Assembly: GCA_937885465.1 (NCBI GenBank)
Contig: CAKZZM010000181.1
Location: forward strand, 1-51,639
Reading direction: 5' to 3'
From: an uncultured Bacteroidales bacterium
Lineage (GTDB): Bacteria > Bacteroidota > Bacteroidia > Bacteroidales > Paludibacteraceae
Length of the DNA stretch: 51,639 nt
Each line of letters opens with the position of its first letter. Positions within the stretch are counted from its first letter, which is position 1. The notes under the pieces are model-generated. The model ran no database searches. It saw only the letters and a program-made list of their open reading frames with translations, and was not told the origin of the DNA. The translations under genes and the position numbers were made by a program. Positions 15,661 through 24,117 of the stretch are shown in pieces.

Positions 15661-17343
15661 ATGAAACGATTATCTGCCGTTTTTTTCGTTATACTGCTTT
15701 CGTCAGGCGTATGGGCATGTACTAATTTCATTGTAGGCAAGGGTGCTTCTACCACCGGTTCGCCTATGACGACATACGCTGCCGACTCATATTCGCTATA
15801 TGGTTTTTTGCGCTATCAACCTGCTGCAGAGCATGCGGAAGGTGAAATGCGCAAGATTTATGATTGGGATACGGGCGAGTATCTCGGAGAAATTCCTGAG
15901 GTAAAGCATACATATTCCGTAATTGGTAATGTTAACGAACATCAGTTGACGATAGGCGAGACGACATGGGGCGGCAGAGAAGAGTTGCACGATACAACCG
16001 GAATAATTGACTACGGTAGCCTTATCTATATGGCACTTGAGCGTTGTAAGACTGCTCGTGAGGCGTTGTCTTTTATGACTGATATAGTTCAGGAGTGGGG
16101 ATATTACAGTGAGGGCGAGTCGTTTACTATTGCTGACCCTGATGAGGTGTGGGTGATGGAGATGATTGGCAAGGGTGGAAAAGAGAAGGGTGCAGTATGG
16201 GTCGCCGTGCGTGTTCCTGATGATTGTATTACTGCCCATGCCAACCAAGCACGAATAACCGAGTTACCACTCAAAGGCGCGAAGCAAGTGAGGAAGCAGG
16301 TGATATGCAGTACCGAAATGAGAGGCGGAAAGCAGAAGAGCATTAAGAAGACCATCGTAACCATGGGTAATGTGATCAATGGCGTAGAGTGGCAGTGGTC
16401 GGCAGATGTGATTGATTTCGCTCGCAAGGCGGGTATTTTCTCTGCTGAGGATGCGCAGTTCTCTTTCGCCGATGTCTATGCTCCGCTTGATATAGTTGCT
16501 GCATACGCTTGCGAAGGCAGGGTTTGGAGTTTTCTGAGGCAATATGATGAAAGTATTGATTATTACTTGCCGTATGTTATGGGAGATAATTATGAGCATT
16601 TGCCGCTTTTTGTTCGTCCTAACAGGCAACTCTCGGCAGCCGATTTGCGCCGCGCTATGCGCGACCAATATGAGGATACTCCGCTCGACATAACTAAAGG
16701 TGAAGCAGCAGGTATATGGCATTCTAAATTGCGCTATGGCGGACTCACCTTTATGCTTGATAGTGTGCAATATTGTTATCCGCGTCCGACCGCTACGCAG
16801 CAGACCGGTTGGTCGTTCGTGAGCGAGATGCATAAAGATTTGCCTTACTCTATTTTCTGGTTTGCGGTTGATGATGCGGCAACGAGCGTGTATGTGCCTT
16901 TCTTCTCAAGTAACAAACATGTGCCTTATTGCCTGCAAAGAGGTAACGGCGATCTGCTGACTTATTCCAATACTTCTGCTTTTTGGGCGTTCAACACTGT
17001 TGCCAACTTCGCGTATAGTAAGTACGAGCGAATGTTGCCTGATATACAGGAGCGTCAGCAGGCATGGGAAAACAGGTTCGAAGAAGAGGTGCAGGTGTTC
17101 GCGGAAAAAGGTGTTTCGGCTCAACAGTTAGATAATTATTCGTCAGAGCAAGCTGATGCAGTAGTGCAAGATTGGCATCAACTCTTTGCTTTCCTTATGG
17201 TTAAGTATCTTGACGGAGTGGAGAAGAAGCAAGACGAGAAGGGTGAGTTCCTAAGAACGCCTACAGGTGAGTCGCAGTCGCCTAACAGATTTAAGCCGTC
17301 AGAAGATTACCTAAGGCGCATAGCTCCTAATGTGGCGCATTGA
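15661..17343 (+). CDS. C69-family dipeptidase (Ntn hydrolase)
   Basis: 560 residues. A signal-like N-terminus leads to Cys20 in WACTNFIVGKGAS; in peptidase family C69 this Cys becomes the N-terminal nucleophile after processing. The conserved blocks TYAADSY, WGGREEL, GESFTIADPDEVWVMEM and AHANQARI match the family. It probably cleaves dipeptides in the periplasm or at the surface. It has its own promoter and is followed 65 bp later by pepD, another dipeptidase, so the pair may work together in peptide use. Confidence 0.9.
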   Translation: MKRLSAVFFVILLSSGVWACTNFIVGKGASTTGSPMTTYAADSYSLYGFLRYQPAAEHAEGEMRKIYDWDTGEYLGEIPEVKHTYSVIGNVNEHQLTIGETTWGGREELHDTTGIIDYGSLIYMALERCKTAREALSFMTDIVQEWGYYSEGESFTIADPDEVWVMEMIGKGGKEKGAVWVAVRVPDDCITAHANQARITELPLKGAKQVRKQVICSTEMRGGKQKSIKKTIVTMGNVINGVEWQWSADVIDFARKAGIFSAEDAQFSFADVYAPLDIVAAYACEGRVWSFLRQYDESIDYYLPYVMGDNYEHLPLFVRPNRQLSAADLRRAMRDQYEDTPLDITKGEAAGIWHSKLRYGGLTFMLDSVQYCYPRPTATQQTGWSFVSEMHKDLPYSIFWFAVDDAATSVYVPFFSSNKHVPYCLQRGNGDLLTYSNTSAFWAFNTVANFAYSKYERMLPDIQERQQAWENRFEEEVQVFAEKGVSAQQLDNYSSEQADAVVQDWHQLFAFLMVKYLDGVEKKQDEKGEFLRTPTGESQSPNRFKPSEDYLRRIAPNVAH

Positions 17344-17408
17344 TTAGAAGTAAGAAAATCTCGGCGTGTGGGCAGAGAGTTTAAAAAACGAATCAGATAA
17401 TTTTACTT

Positions 17409-18863
17409 ATGCAAGTACTTGAAATATTTAATGAGATAACAAAAATTCCGCGTCCTTCAAAGCATGAGGAGCAGATGAACGCGTGGCTTCGCCAATTTGC
17501 GAAGGACCACAATCTCATTTGTGAGAGTTACCCGATACACGAGGGTGCTACAACAGCAAATATCATTATTCGTGTTCCGGCTACGAGTGGTTACGAGGAT
17601 AGAGAAGGTGTTATTTTGCAGGCTCACCAAGATATGGTATGCGAGAAGGATAGCGGTGTGGAACACGATTTTATGCGTGATCCTATCCAAACTTATGAGA
17701 AGGATGGTTGGCTTCATGCTAATGGTACCACTCTCGGTGCCGATAACGGAATAGGCGTTGCTATGGCTCTTGCTGCGGCACTATCCGATGCTCCGCACCC
17801 TGCGTTGGAACTGCTGTTCACCACTGACGAAGAGACGGGGCTGACAGGTGCTCATTGTTTGCCCGATGGCGTGCTGCAAGGCAAGAGACTTATTAACTTG
17901 GACAATGAGGACGATGGTCAGATTTGTATGGGTTGCGCAGGTGGAATAGATACGCTTGCAAGACTTTACTATACACCGGAAAAGGCAGAAGCCGGCTTTG
18001 CTGCGAGGATAAGCGTCAGTGGTCTGCAAGGCGGACATTCGGGTGAGGATATAAATAAAAATCGCGCCAATGCCAATAAGATTCTCACTCGTATTCTTTT
18101 CGGTTTGCTCAAAGAGATACCTCAGTTGCGGCTTGCGCAGATTGATGGCGGTAATCTTAGGAACGCCATCGCACGTGAGGCAAAAGCAGTTGTTATAGTG
18201 CCAATGAAAGATAAGGAGCAATTAAGAGTGCAATTTAATGTTGTGACATCCGTCATTGAGCAAGAGATCCGCCGCTTTGAGCCTGATATGAAGATTGAAC
18301 TTGAGTCGTGTGCAGATGAGCTGTTTGATGCAGTTCTGCCTGCGGCAGTGGCAGAGCGATTACTATTGTCGCTTATTGCTTGCCCGCATGGTGTTTTTGC
18401 TATGTCGCCTGATATAGAGGGGTTGGTGCAGACGAGTACTAACCTTGCTTCTGTGAAGATGAAGGAAGATGAAAGAGGCAATTATGTTGAGATAAATACT
18501 TCGCAGCGTTCGTCTGTCGAGAGTGAGAAACACTATTTGAAAGATATGGTGGAGTGTGCGCTGAGACTGAGTGGTGCTGAGGTGTCGCACGGCGACGGCT
18601 ACCCGGGGTGGAAACCTAATCCGTCGTCAGCCTTATTGCAGGTGGTGAAAGACTCGTGGTATGAGGTTACGGGTAAGGATGCGCAGGTGGTTGCGATCCA
18701 TGCCGGATTGGAGTGCGGGCTATTCCTTGAGAAATATTCGCACCTTGATATGGTTGCTTTCGGTCCGCAGATGAGGGATGTACACTCACCTGCGGAGAGG
18801 TTGAACCTCGCTTCGACAGAAAGGACTTACCGCTGGCTCTTGAAGACATTAGAGAAGCTATAG
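17409..18863 (+). CDS. pepD: Xaa-His dipeptidase (M20 aminoacyl-histidine dipeptidase)
   Basis: 484 residues, the usual length. It hydrolyses a broad range of dipeptides including carnosine-like Xaa-His, using two zinc ions. Motifs: IPRPSKHEE near the start, LQAHQDMVCEKD (metal His and Asp), GADNGIGVAMALA (bridging Asp), TTDEETGLTGA (general base Glu and metal Glu), and HAGLECG near the C-terminus. It appears cytoplasmic, with no signal peptide. The following 69-bp gap before eno has a small inverted repeat CGGTAA/TTACCG at 18868-18880. Confidence 0.95.
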   Translation: MQVLEIFNEITKIPRPSKHEEQMNAWLRQFAKDHNLICESYPIHEGATTANIIIRVPATSGYEDREGVILQAHQDMVCEKDSGVEHDFMRDPIQTYEKDGWLHANGTTLGADNGIGVAMALAAALSDAPHPALELLFTTDEETGLTGAHCLPDGVLQGKRLINLDNEDDGQICMGCAGGIDTLARLYYTPEKAEAGFAARISVSGLQGGHSGEDINKNRANANKILTRILFGLLKEIPQLRLAQIDGGNLRNAIAREAKAVVIVPMKDKEQLRVQFNVVTSVIEQEIRRFEPDMKIELESCADELFDAVLPAAVAERLLLSLIACPHGVFAMSPDIEGLVQTSTNLASVKMKEDERGNYVEINTSQRSSVESEKHYLKDMVECALRLSGAEVSHGDGYPGWKPNPSSALLQVVKDSWYEVTGKDAQVVAIHAGLECGLFLEKYSHLDMVAFGPQMRDVHSPAERLNLASTERTYRWLLKTLEKL

Positions 18864-18932
18864 TAAGCGGTAAGTTACCGACTCTAATATTTAATTTAAT
18901 GCCAATTTTTTACTTATTTAAATACAAAAATT

Positions 18933-20240
18933 ATGTTTATTGAGAATGTACATGCTCGCGAGATTTTGGATTCTCGTGGCAATCCGACCGTAGAGGTTGA
19001 GGTAACCCTTGAAAGTGGTGTTATGGGTCGCGCAAGCGTTCCGTCAGGTGCGTCAACAGGTGAGAACGAGGCTTTGGAACTTCGTGACGGTGACAAAGGT
19101 CGTTATTTGGGAAAAGGTACTTTGAAGGCAGTAGAGAATGTCAACGAAGTTATTGCTCCGGAACTTATAGGTGTCAGCGTTTTAGAGCAGCGCGCTATTG
19201 ATGAGTTGATGCTCAAACTTGACGGTACTCCTACAAAGTCGAAACTTGGTGCAAATGCCATTCTTGGTGTCAGTCTTGCTTGCGCTCATGCTGCTGCTAA
19301 CTACCTTGAGATACCTTTGTATCGTTACATCGGTGGTGCTAATGGTCATGTTCTGCCTGTTCCGATGATGAATATCATCAATGGTGGCGCACATTCTGAT
19401 GCACCTATTGCTTTCCAAGAGTTTATGATTCGTCCCGTAGGTGCTCCCTCAGAGCGCGAGGCAATCCGTATGGGTGCAGAGGTCTTCCACGCACTTGCCA
19501 AACTGCTCAAGAAACGCGGTTTGAGTACTGCTGTCGGTGACGAGGGTGGTTTTGCTCCGGCTTTAGACGGCATTGAGGATGCACTTGATAGCATTATCCA
19601 AGCCATCAAAGATGCCGGTTATGAGCCGGGTAAGGATGTTAAGATAGCAATGGACTGCGCTGCTTCTGAGTTTGCTTTCCAAGAGAATGGTGAGTGGTTC
19701 TATGATTATCGCCAGCTTAAAGACGGTAAGAAGAAAGATCCTAACGGCAAGCGTCTGACTGCTGCAGAACAGATTGATTTCCTCGAGCATCTTATCACCA
19801 AATATCCTATCGACTCAATTGAGGACGGTCTGGATGAGAATGACTGGGACAACTGGGTTAAACTGACAGAGCGTATCGGCGATCGTTGCCAACTCGTAGG
19901 TGACGACCTGTTTGTTACCAATGTTAAGTTCCTTGAGAAGGGAATCAAGATGGGAGCAGCCAACTCCATCCTTATTAAGGTTAATCAGATAGGTTCTCTT
20001 ACCGAGACTCTTGATGCTATCGAGATGGCGCATCGTCATGGTTATACTACCGTTACCTCTCACCGCTCAGGCGAGACAGAGGATACCACTATCGCTGACA
20101 TCGCCGTTGCTACCAACTCAGGTCAGATTAAGACCGGTTCACTCTCTCGTACCGACCGTATGGCGAAGTACAACCAACTGATCCGCATTGAGGAGCAACT
20201 CGGCGACCGCGCTACATACGGCTACGCTAAACTGAAATAG
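18933..20240 (+). CDS. eno: Enolase
   Basis: 435 residues. It converts 2-phosphoglycerate to phosphoenolpyruvate. Signature sequences include ARGNPTVEVE-like DSRGNPTVEVEV at the N-terminus, the mobile loop SGASTGENEALELRD, GDEGGFAP, the metal ligands in AMDCAASEF, SIEDGLDENDW and GDDLFVTN, the catalytic Lys in ILIKVNQIGSLTET, and SHRSGETEDTTIAD. No TAnnTTTG box was found in the short upstream gap. A strong terminator follows. Confidence 0.98.
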   Translation: MFIENVHAREILDSRGNPTVEVEVTLESGVMGRASVPSGASTGENEALELRDGDKGRYLGKGTLKAVENVNEVIAPELIGVSVLEQRAIDELMLKLDGTPTKSKLGANAILGVSLACAHAAANYLEIPLYRYIGGANGHVLPVPMMNIINGGAHSDAPIAFQEFMIRPVGAPSEREAIRMGAEVFHALAKLLKKRGLSTAVGDEGGFAPALDGIEDALDSIIQAIKDAGYEPGKDVKIAMDCAASEFAFQENGEWFYDYRQLKDGKKKDPNGKRLTAAEQIDFLEHLITKYPIDSIEDGLDENDWDNWVKLTERIGDRCQLVGDDLFVTNVKFLEKGIKMGAANSILIKVNQIGSLTETLDAIEMAHRHGYTTVTSHRSGETEDTTIADIAVATNSGQIKTGSLSRTDRMAKYNQLIRIEEQLGDRATYGYAKLK

Positions 20241-20262
20241 TGATAGACCTATTAAGCATTAT

Positions 20263-20310
20263 AACCAAAATCGGTCATTAGCGCTAACAGCCTAATGACC
20301 GATTTTGGTT
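20263..20310 (+). terminator. Strong bidirectional terminator after eno
   Basis: Two perfect 19-bp arms (20263-20281 and 20292-20310) around a 10-base loop. A-rich and T-rich ends allow function on both strands, serving eno and the convergent 20320-21552 gene. Confidence 0.95.
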
Positions 20311-20319
20311 TATTTGATT

Positions 20320-21552
20320 TTAGTGGAAGAAGAGGTAGGCGAGCAGTATTGATGACAGGATGCCGCAGAAGTCGGCTATCAGTCCACAGATGACGGCGTA
20401 TCGCGTATTCTTAATACCAACGCTGCCGAAATATACGGCAAGGATATAAAAGGTGGTGTCGGTTGAACCTTGCACTATGGAGACAAGTCGTCCAACGAAG
20501 GAGTCTGCACCATATTGAGCCATAGCATCTATCATCAGTCCTCGTGCTCCGCTACCGGAGAGAGGACGCATAAGGGCGGTTGGCAGGGCAGGGACGAAAT
20601 CGGTGTTAATACCGAAAAGGGCGAAACACCAACCTAAACCTTTCACGAGTAGGTCCATTGCTCCCGAGGCACGGAACATTCCTACGGCAACGAGTATAGC
20701 GATGAGATAAGGTATGATACCGACGGCGGTAGAAAAGCCGTCTTTGGCACCTTCAATAAAAGCATCATACACATTTACTTTTTTCAGCATCGCCTCAATG
20801 ATGAACCATACGATGACACTGAGCAAGAGAATATAGGCAAGAATATTTGACCACTTCGAAAATGTCTCTTGCTCTACATTGAAAGCAACGATTATAATGC
20901 CTCCGACGATAAGGCACATGCCTACGAGTACACCGAGAATAACGGGGTCAAAAAGATTGATCTTTTGTGCTACTGCGACGGATATTATACCTGCTATTGC
21001 AGCGAAGAAGGTGGCGAGGAGGATAGGCAGAAAGACGTCAGCGGGGTTGGCTGCGCCCATCTGCGCCCGATAAACCATAATGCTGACAGGTACGAGTGTG
21101 AGGCCGCTTGTCACCAAAACGAGGAACATTATCATCGGGTTGCTTGCCTTTGTTTTGTCGGGGTTTATCTCTTGCAACTCTCTCATAGCCTGCAAGCCCA
21201 TAGGCGTGGCAGCGTTGTCAATGCCGAGCATGGTCGCAGATATATTCATAAACATTGACCCGAACGACTTATGCCCTTTGGGAACATCGGGGAACAAGCG
21301 AGTGAAGAAAGGTGATACTACCCTTGACATCTTCTCTACTACGCCGCCTCGTTCGCCTATCTTCATTATGCCCATCCATAAGGCGAGTACGCCGGTCAGA
21401 CCAAGAGAAATCTCGAAGCCGTTTTTTGCGGAGTCGAATGTGCTGAGCATGATAGTGCTGAAAATATCGGTCTGGCCGAAGAAGAACATCTGCACTAAAC
21501 CGAAAACGACAGCAATCAAAATAAGACCTATCCAAATATAATTGAGTACCAT
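20320..21552 (-). CDS. SpmA/SpmB-like nucleoside-recognition (Gate) membrane protein
   Basis: 410 residues, strongly hydrophobic with about eight to ten membrane segments. Two Gate domains in tandem correspond to a fusion of SpmA and SpmB, a form common in Bacteroidetes. Typical blocks: ISLGLTGVLALWMGIMKIGERGG and, in the first half, NISATMLGIDNAATPMGL; in the second half, EGAKDGFSTAVGIIPYLIAI and MRPLSGSGARGL. A transport role is likely but the substrate is unknown. The organism need not sporulate, since the family is widespread outside spore formers. Confidence 0.85.
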   Translation of the reverse strand: MVLNYIWIGLILIAVVFGLVQMFFFGQTDIFSTIMLSTFDSAKNGFEISLGLTGVLALWMGIMKIGERGGVVEKMSRVVSPFFTRLFPDVPKGHKSFGSMFMNISATMLGIDNAATPMGLQAMRELQEINPDKTKASNPMIMFLVLVTSGLTLVPVSIMVYRAQMGAANPADVFLPILLATFFAAIAGIISVAVAQKINLFDPVILGVLVGMCLIVGGIIIVAFNVEQETFSKWSNILAYILLLSVIVWFIIEAMLKKVNVYDAFIEGAKDGFSTAVGIIPYLIAILVAVGMFRASGAMDLLVKGLGWCFALFGINTDFVPALPTALMRPLSGSGARGLMIDAMAQYGADSFVGRLVSIVQGSTDTTFYILAVYFGSVGIKNTRYAVICGLIADFCGILSSILLAYLFFH

Positions 21553-21649
21553 AAATAGTTATGTACGATGTACAAAGTACAAGGAAACCAAGTACTATGC
21601 GTACGCGATATGTGTTAAACGGAATACAAAGTTACGCAATTTTTGACGA

Positions 21650-22357
21650 TTATGCAAATGCATTACAGATATCTCTTATCACCATTTCTGCCAATCGTAG
21701 TCCGAATGCGGCAGTGATATACATCAGCGTACCTTTTGGTGTTTCGGGAATATATTCGTCAGACCATACGCAAAGGAATTTGCGTGGCGGCATCTTGCCG
21801 ATAGTCTTAAAGCGATGTCTAAGTGCTCTTGCAAGTGGGCAGCCTGCTACTTTATCAAAAGTGGATATCCTGATTTTGCTACTATCAATCTTGCTCGCTG
21901 CACCCATAGAGGAGAAAAGTGTTGGCGAAGTAGGTGTGTTAAGTGCGGTAAGAATGAGGTCAGCCTTGTCTGCAACAGAATCAATTGCGTCAATGATATA
22001 GTCATATTCGTAGAGGCGGAACATATCTTTATTATCGCTGTTAAAAGGCTCGGTGATAATGTTGATATCGGCATTGGGATTAATAGAGAGAAGTCGTTGT
22101 TGCAAGACGGCGACTTTCTTTTGTCCTATGGTGTCGGCAGTGGCAGGTAGTTGGCGGTTGATATTTGAGGGGGCGACATCATCGAAGTCAACGAGGGTGA
22201 GGTGCGTTATGCCGCTACGCACAAGTGCCTCGGCGCACCATGAGCCTACGCCGCCTGTGCCAAAAAGGATAATCTTTGCAGCCGATAATCGCCATAAAGC
22301 GTTGTCGCCTAACAGAGCAATTGTGCGGGAGAATATATCGGTGTCATTAAGAGCCAT
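21650..22357 (-). CDS. tcdA: tRNA threonylcarbamoyladenosine dehydratase
   Basis: 235 residues of the ThiF/E1-like family. It cyclises t6A at position 37 of ANN-decoding tRNAs to ct6A using ATP. The nucleotide-binding loop GTGGVGSWCAEALVRSG (about 32-48) is followed by LTLVDFDDVAPSNINRQLPA, the Asp/Arg residues of adenylation. The IIDAIDSVADKADL motif is also typical of TcdA/CsdL. A copy of the dispersed hairpin repeat lies just upstream (22391-22414). Confidence 0.92.
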   Translation of the reverse strand: MALNDTDIFSRTIALLGDNALWRLSAAKIILFGTGGVGSWCAEALVRSGITHLTLVDFDDVAPSNINRQLPATADTIGQKKVAVLQQRLLSINPNADINIITEPFNSDNKDMFRLYEYDYIIDAIDSVADKADLILTALNTPTSPTLFSSMGAASKIDSSKIRISTFDKVAGCPLARALRHRFKTIGKMPPRKFLCVWSDEYIPETPKGTLMYITAAFGLRLAEMVIRDICNAFA

Positions 22358-22390
22358 TGTTGAGACAGGTAATTAGATGCGGCAATTTTT

Positions 22391-22414
22391 GAACGTTCGG
22401 AGACGTTTTCCACA
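22391..22414 (+). repeat. Dispersed hairpin repeat, copy 4
   Basis: One copy between two minus-strand genes (tcdA and the DUF2461 gene), stem GAACGT/ACGTTT with one lost pair at the end. Confidence 0.85.
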
Positions 22415-22439
22415 TTATTGTCGCAGAATACATAATGTT

Positions 22440-23114
22440 TCAGTGTTTATAGTTGTCAACGGTGTAGTTGAGAAAATCGTTTAAGGGTTTTGCGGCACGG
22501 CAGAGACTCAAGAGGTAGTCAAAAAAACGGGGTGAACACATTTCTTTATCGCTGATGGGAATACTGAAAGTGAAAGAATTTCGCGCTATCCAATTCGGGT
22601 GAGGAAAATCTTTCGGGAAAGGTGCCGGCACCTTCTTTAATGCCCCGTCACTATCGAAAGAAGTGAAATAAGGTTTTACTTCTTCGTTTGCAAAGATTGC
22701 TTCTAATTCGTCTGCATTGTCGTATATATCTTGCCGAATAGACTTTATCAGTTCAGAATCGGGGCACCACACTCCGCCTGCAAACATACAGGCTTCCGGT
22801 TGGAAATGCAGGTAGTAGCAGCCGTGGCGAGATTTTCGCCCGCCGTGAGGTGCGAGTATTATTCCAATCCAATCTTTATAAGGTAATTTGTTTGCGGAAA
22901 AGCGTATGTCACGATAGATGCGATACATACAATCTTTCGTGGTGAGAGAGGCGAGTTGCGGGTCAATGTCAGAAGCCGCTGCAATCCACTCGCTTGTAAA
23001 CTGCTCGAGGTCACTTTTGACGGCAAGGTACTCATCCTTATGCGCATTGAACCACTCTCGGTTATTATTACATGTCAACTGACCTATAAAATCAAGTATG
23101 CGTTTGGCATTCAT
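22440..23114 (-). CDS. DUF2461 family protein
   Basis: 224 residues. Family-typical blocks are NNNREWFNAHKDEY at the N-terminus, TTKDCMYRIYRDIRFSANKLPYKDW (read as two neighbouring motifs, about 58-82), GCYYLHFQP and FAGGVWCPDSELI. The family (TIGR02453) is widespread but has no established function. It seems cytosolic, with no signal peptide or membrane segment. It lies 61 bp downstream of tRNA-Arg on the same strand. Confidence 0.85.
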   Translation of the reverse strand: MNAKRILDFIGQLTCNNNREWFNAHKDEYLAVKSDLEQFTSEWIAAASDIDPQLASLTTKDCMYRIYRDIRFSANKLPYKDWIGIILAPHGGRKSRHGCYYLHFQPEACMFAGGVWCPDSELIKSIRQDIYDNADELEAIFANEEVKPYFTSFDSDGALKKVPAPFPKDFPHPNWIARNSFTFSIPISDKEMCSPRFFDYLLSLCRAAKPLNDFLNYTVDNYKH

Positions 23115-23175
23115 AATAAATTTCGAGGAAAATATTGTAGAAACAAGATATTTTCTATAACTTTGCAGAAAATCG

Positions 23176-23247
23176 TAGCCCCGCCGGGAATCGAACCCGG
23201 ATCTAAAGTTTAGGAAACTCGTATTCTATCCATTGAACTACAGGGCC
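23176..23247 (-). tRNA. tRNA-Arg (anticodon CCT)
   Basis: On the minus strand the acceptor arm GGCCCTG pairs with CGGGGCT (one G-U at the end). The anticodon loop TTCCTAA gives CCT, and the T arm is CCGGG/CCCGG around TTCGATT. CCA is not encoded. The first pair of the anticodon stem is a mismatch. Confidence 0.92.
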
Positions 23248-23279
23248 ATGAGAAGTAAGAAGGCAGGCTGTACGAGTTG

Positions 23280-23310
23280 CAAAGGTACGACATTTTTTTG
23301 AGTTATACAA
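23280..23310 (-). promoter_or_regulatory. Promoter of tRNA-Arg
   Basis: Minus-strand TTG (23308-23310), 20 bp, TACCTTTG (23280-23287), 33 bp before the tRNA. Confidence 0.7.
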
Positions 23311-23314
23311 TATT

Positions 23315-23989
23315 TTGAGCAAAAAAAAACAAAAATACTACGTAGTATGGGTCGGAAAGCAGACCGGTGTATTCTCTGATTGGAAAGAATGTGAGCGTCA
23401 GGTTAAGGGAGTTGATTCTGCTAAATATAAGAGTTTTGACACAGAAGAAGAGGCACGGCAGGCCTTTGACGATGGTCCTGATTTATATCTGACAAAGAGT
23501 ATTAGGCGGGTGATAGAGAAAAAGAATATTGATTTGTTAGCGTTGTCAGAAAAGCCCATATACCCGTCGCTTGCTGTTGATGGTGCTTGTTCCGGTAATC
23601 CGGGAATGATGGAGTATCGTGGCGTTGATGCCGCAACGGAGAGAGAGATTTTTCATTTCGGACCTGTGGCCGGCGGCACAAATAACATAGGTGAGTTCCT
23701 TGCTATTGTTCATGCCCTTGCGTTGCTCCAAAGGCAGGCAGTGGAACATCCTGAAAAGGCGAATGAATTGTTGTCCTTGCCGATATATTCTGATAGTGTA
23801 ACTGCTCAGTCATGGGTAAGAAAAAGAAAATGTGCGACAAAATTGCAGCCTACTGCTGAGAATGAAGCATTATTTAAGGTCATTGCAAGGGCAGAGAATT
23901 GGCTTGCTGTGAATAAATACAGTAATCCCGTAATCAAGTGGAAGAGCGATATTTGGGGTGAGATACCGGCAGATTTCGGGCGAAAATAG
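23315..23989 (+). CDS. Ribonuclease H1 with viroplasmin-like N-terminal domain
   Basis: 224 residues with a TTG start. The N-terminal domain (about 6-50, KYYVVWVGKQTGVFSDWKEC) is the hybrid-binding or caulimovirus viroplasmin-like domain found in RNase H1. The catalytic domain has VDGACSGNPG (Asp), NNIGEFLAIVHAL (Glu) and IYSDSVTAQSWV (Asp). It degrades RNA in RNA-DNA hybrids. A run of nine A directly follows the start codon, which could cause slippage or sequencing error. A short bidirectional terminator (24091-24109) lies beyond three copies of the hairpin repeat. Confidence 0.92.
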   Translation: MSKKKQKYYVVWVGKQTGVFSDWKECERQVKGVDSAKYKSFDTEEEARQAFDDGPDLYLTKSIRRVIEKKNIDLLALSEKPIYPSLAVDGACSGNPGMMEYRGVDAATEREIFHFGPVAGGTNNIGEFLAIVHALALLQRQAVEHPEKANELLSLPIYSDSVTAQSWVRKRKCATKLQPTAENEALFKVIARAENWLAVNKYSNPVIKWKSDIWGEIPADFGRK

Positions 23990-23990
23990 T

Positions 23991-24070
23991 GTAGAGAACG
24001 TCTCCGAACGTTCATGGGAGTGGAGAACGTCTCCGAACGTTCTGGTAGTGGAGAACGTCTCCGAACGTTC
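23991..24070 (-). repeat. Dispersed hairpin repeat, copies 5-7 (tandem triplet)
   Basis: Three minus-strand copies at 23991-24013, 24019-24042 and 24047-24070, with a period of about 28 bp and spacers of 4-5 bp. They lie between the convergent rnhA and htpG genes. Confidence 0.95.
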
Positions 24071-24090
24071 ACAGGCGCATAAAAATAAGA

Positions 24091-24109
24091 GACGGTCTTA
24101 CTGACCGTC
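24091..24109. terminator. Bidirectional terminator between RNase H1 and htpG
   Basis: GACGGTC and GACCGTC arms around TTACT, with A-rich sequence to the left and T-rich sequence to the right, so it can work for both convergent genes. Confidence 0.8.
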
Positions 24110-24117
24110 CCTTTATT

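Noticed and set aside
23991..24070. Three regularly spaced repeats as a CRISPR array
   Set aside because: Spacers are only 4-5 bp, the same repeat occurs singly at other sites, and no cas gene is present.
23806..24072. Minus-strand frame starting with NVRRRSPL-type residues
   Set aside because: It is the translation of the hairpin repeat running antisense into RNase H1; the real gene is on the plus strand.
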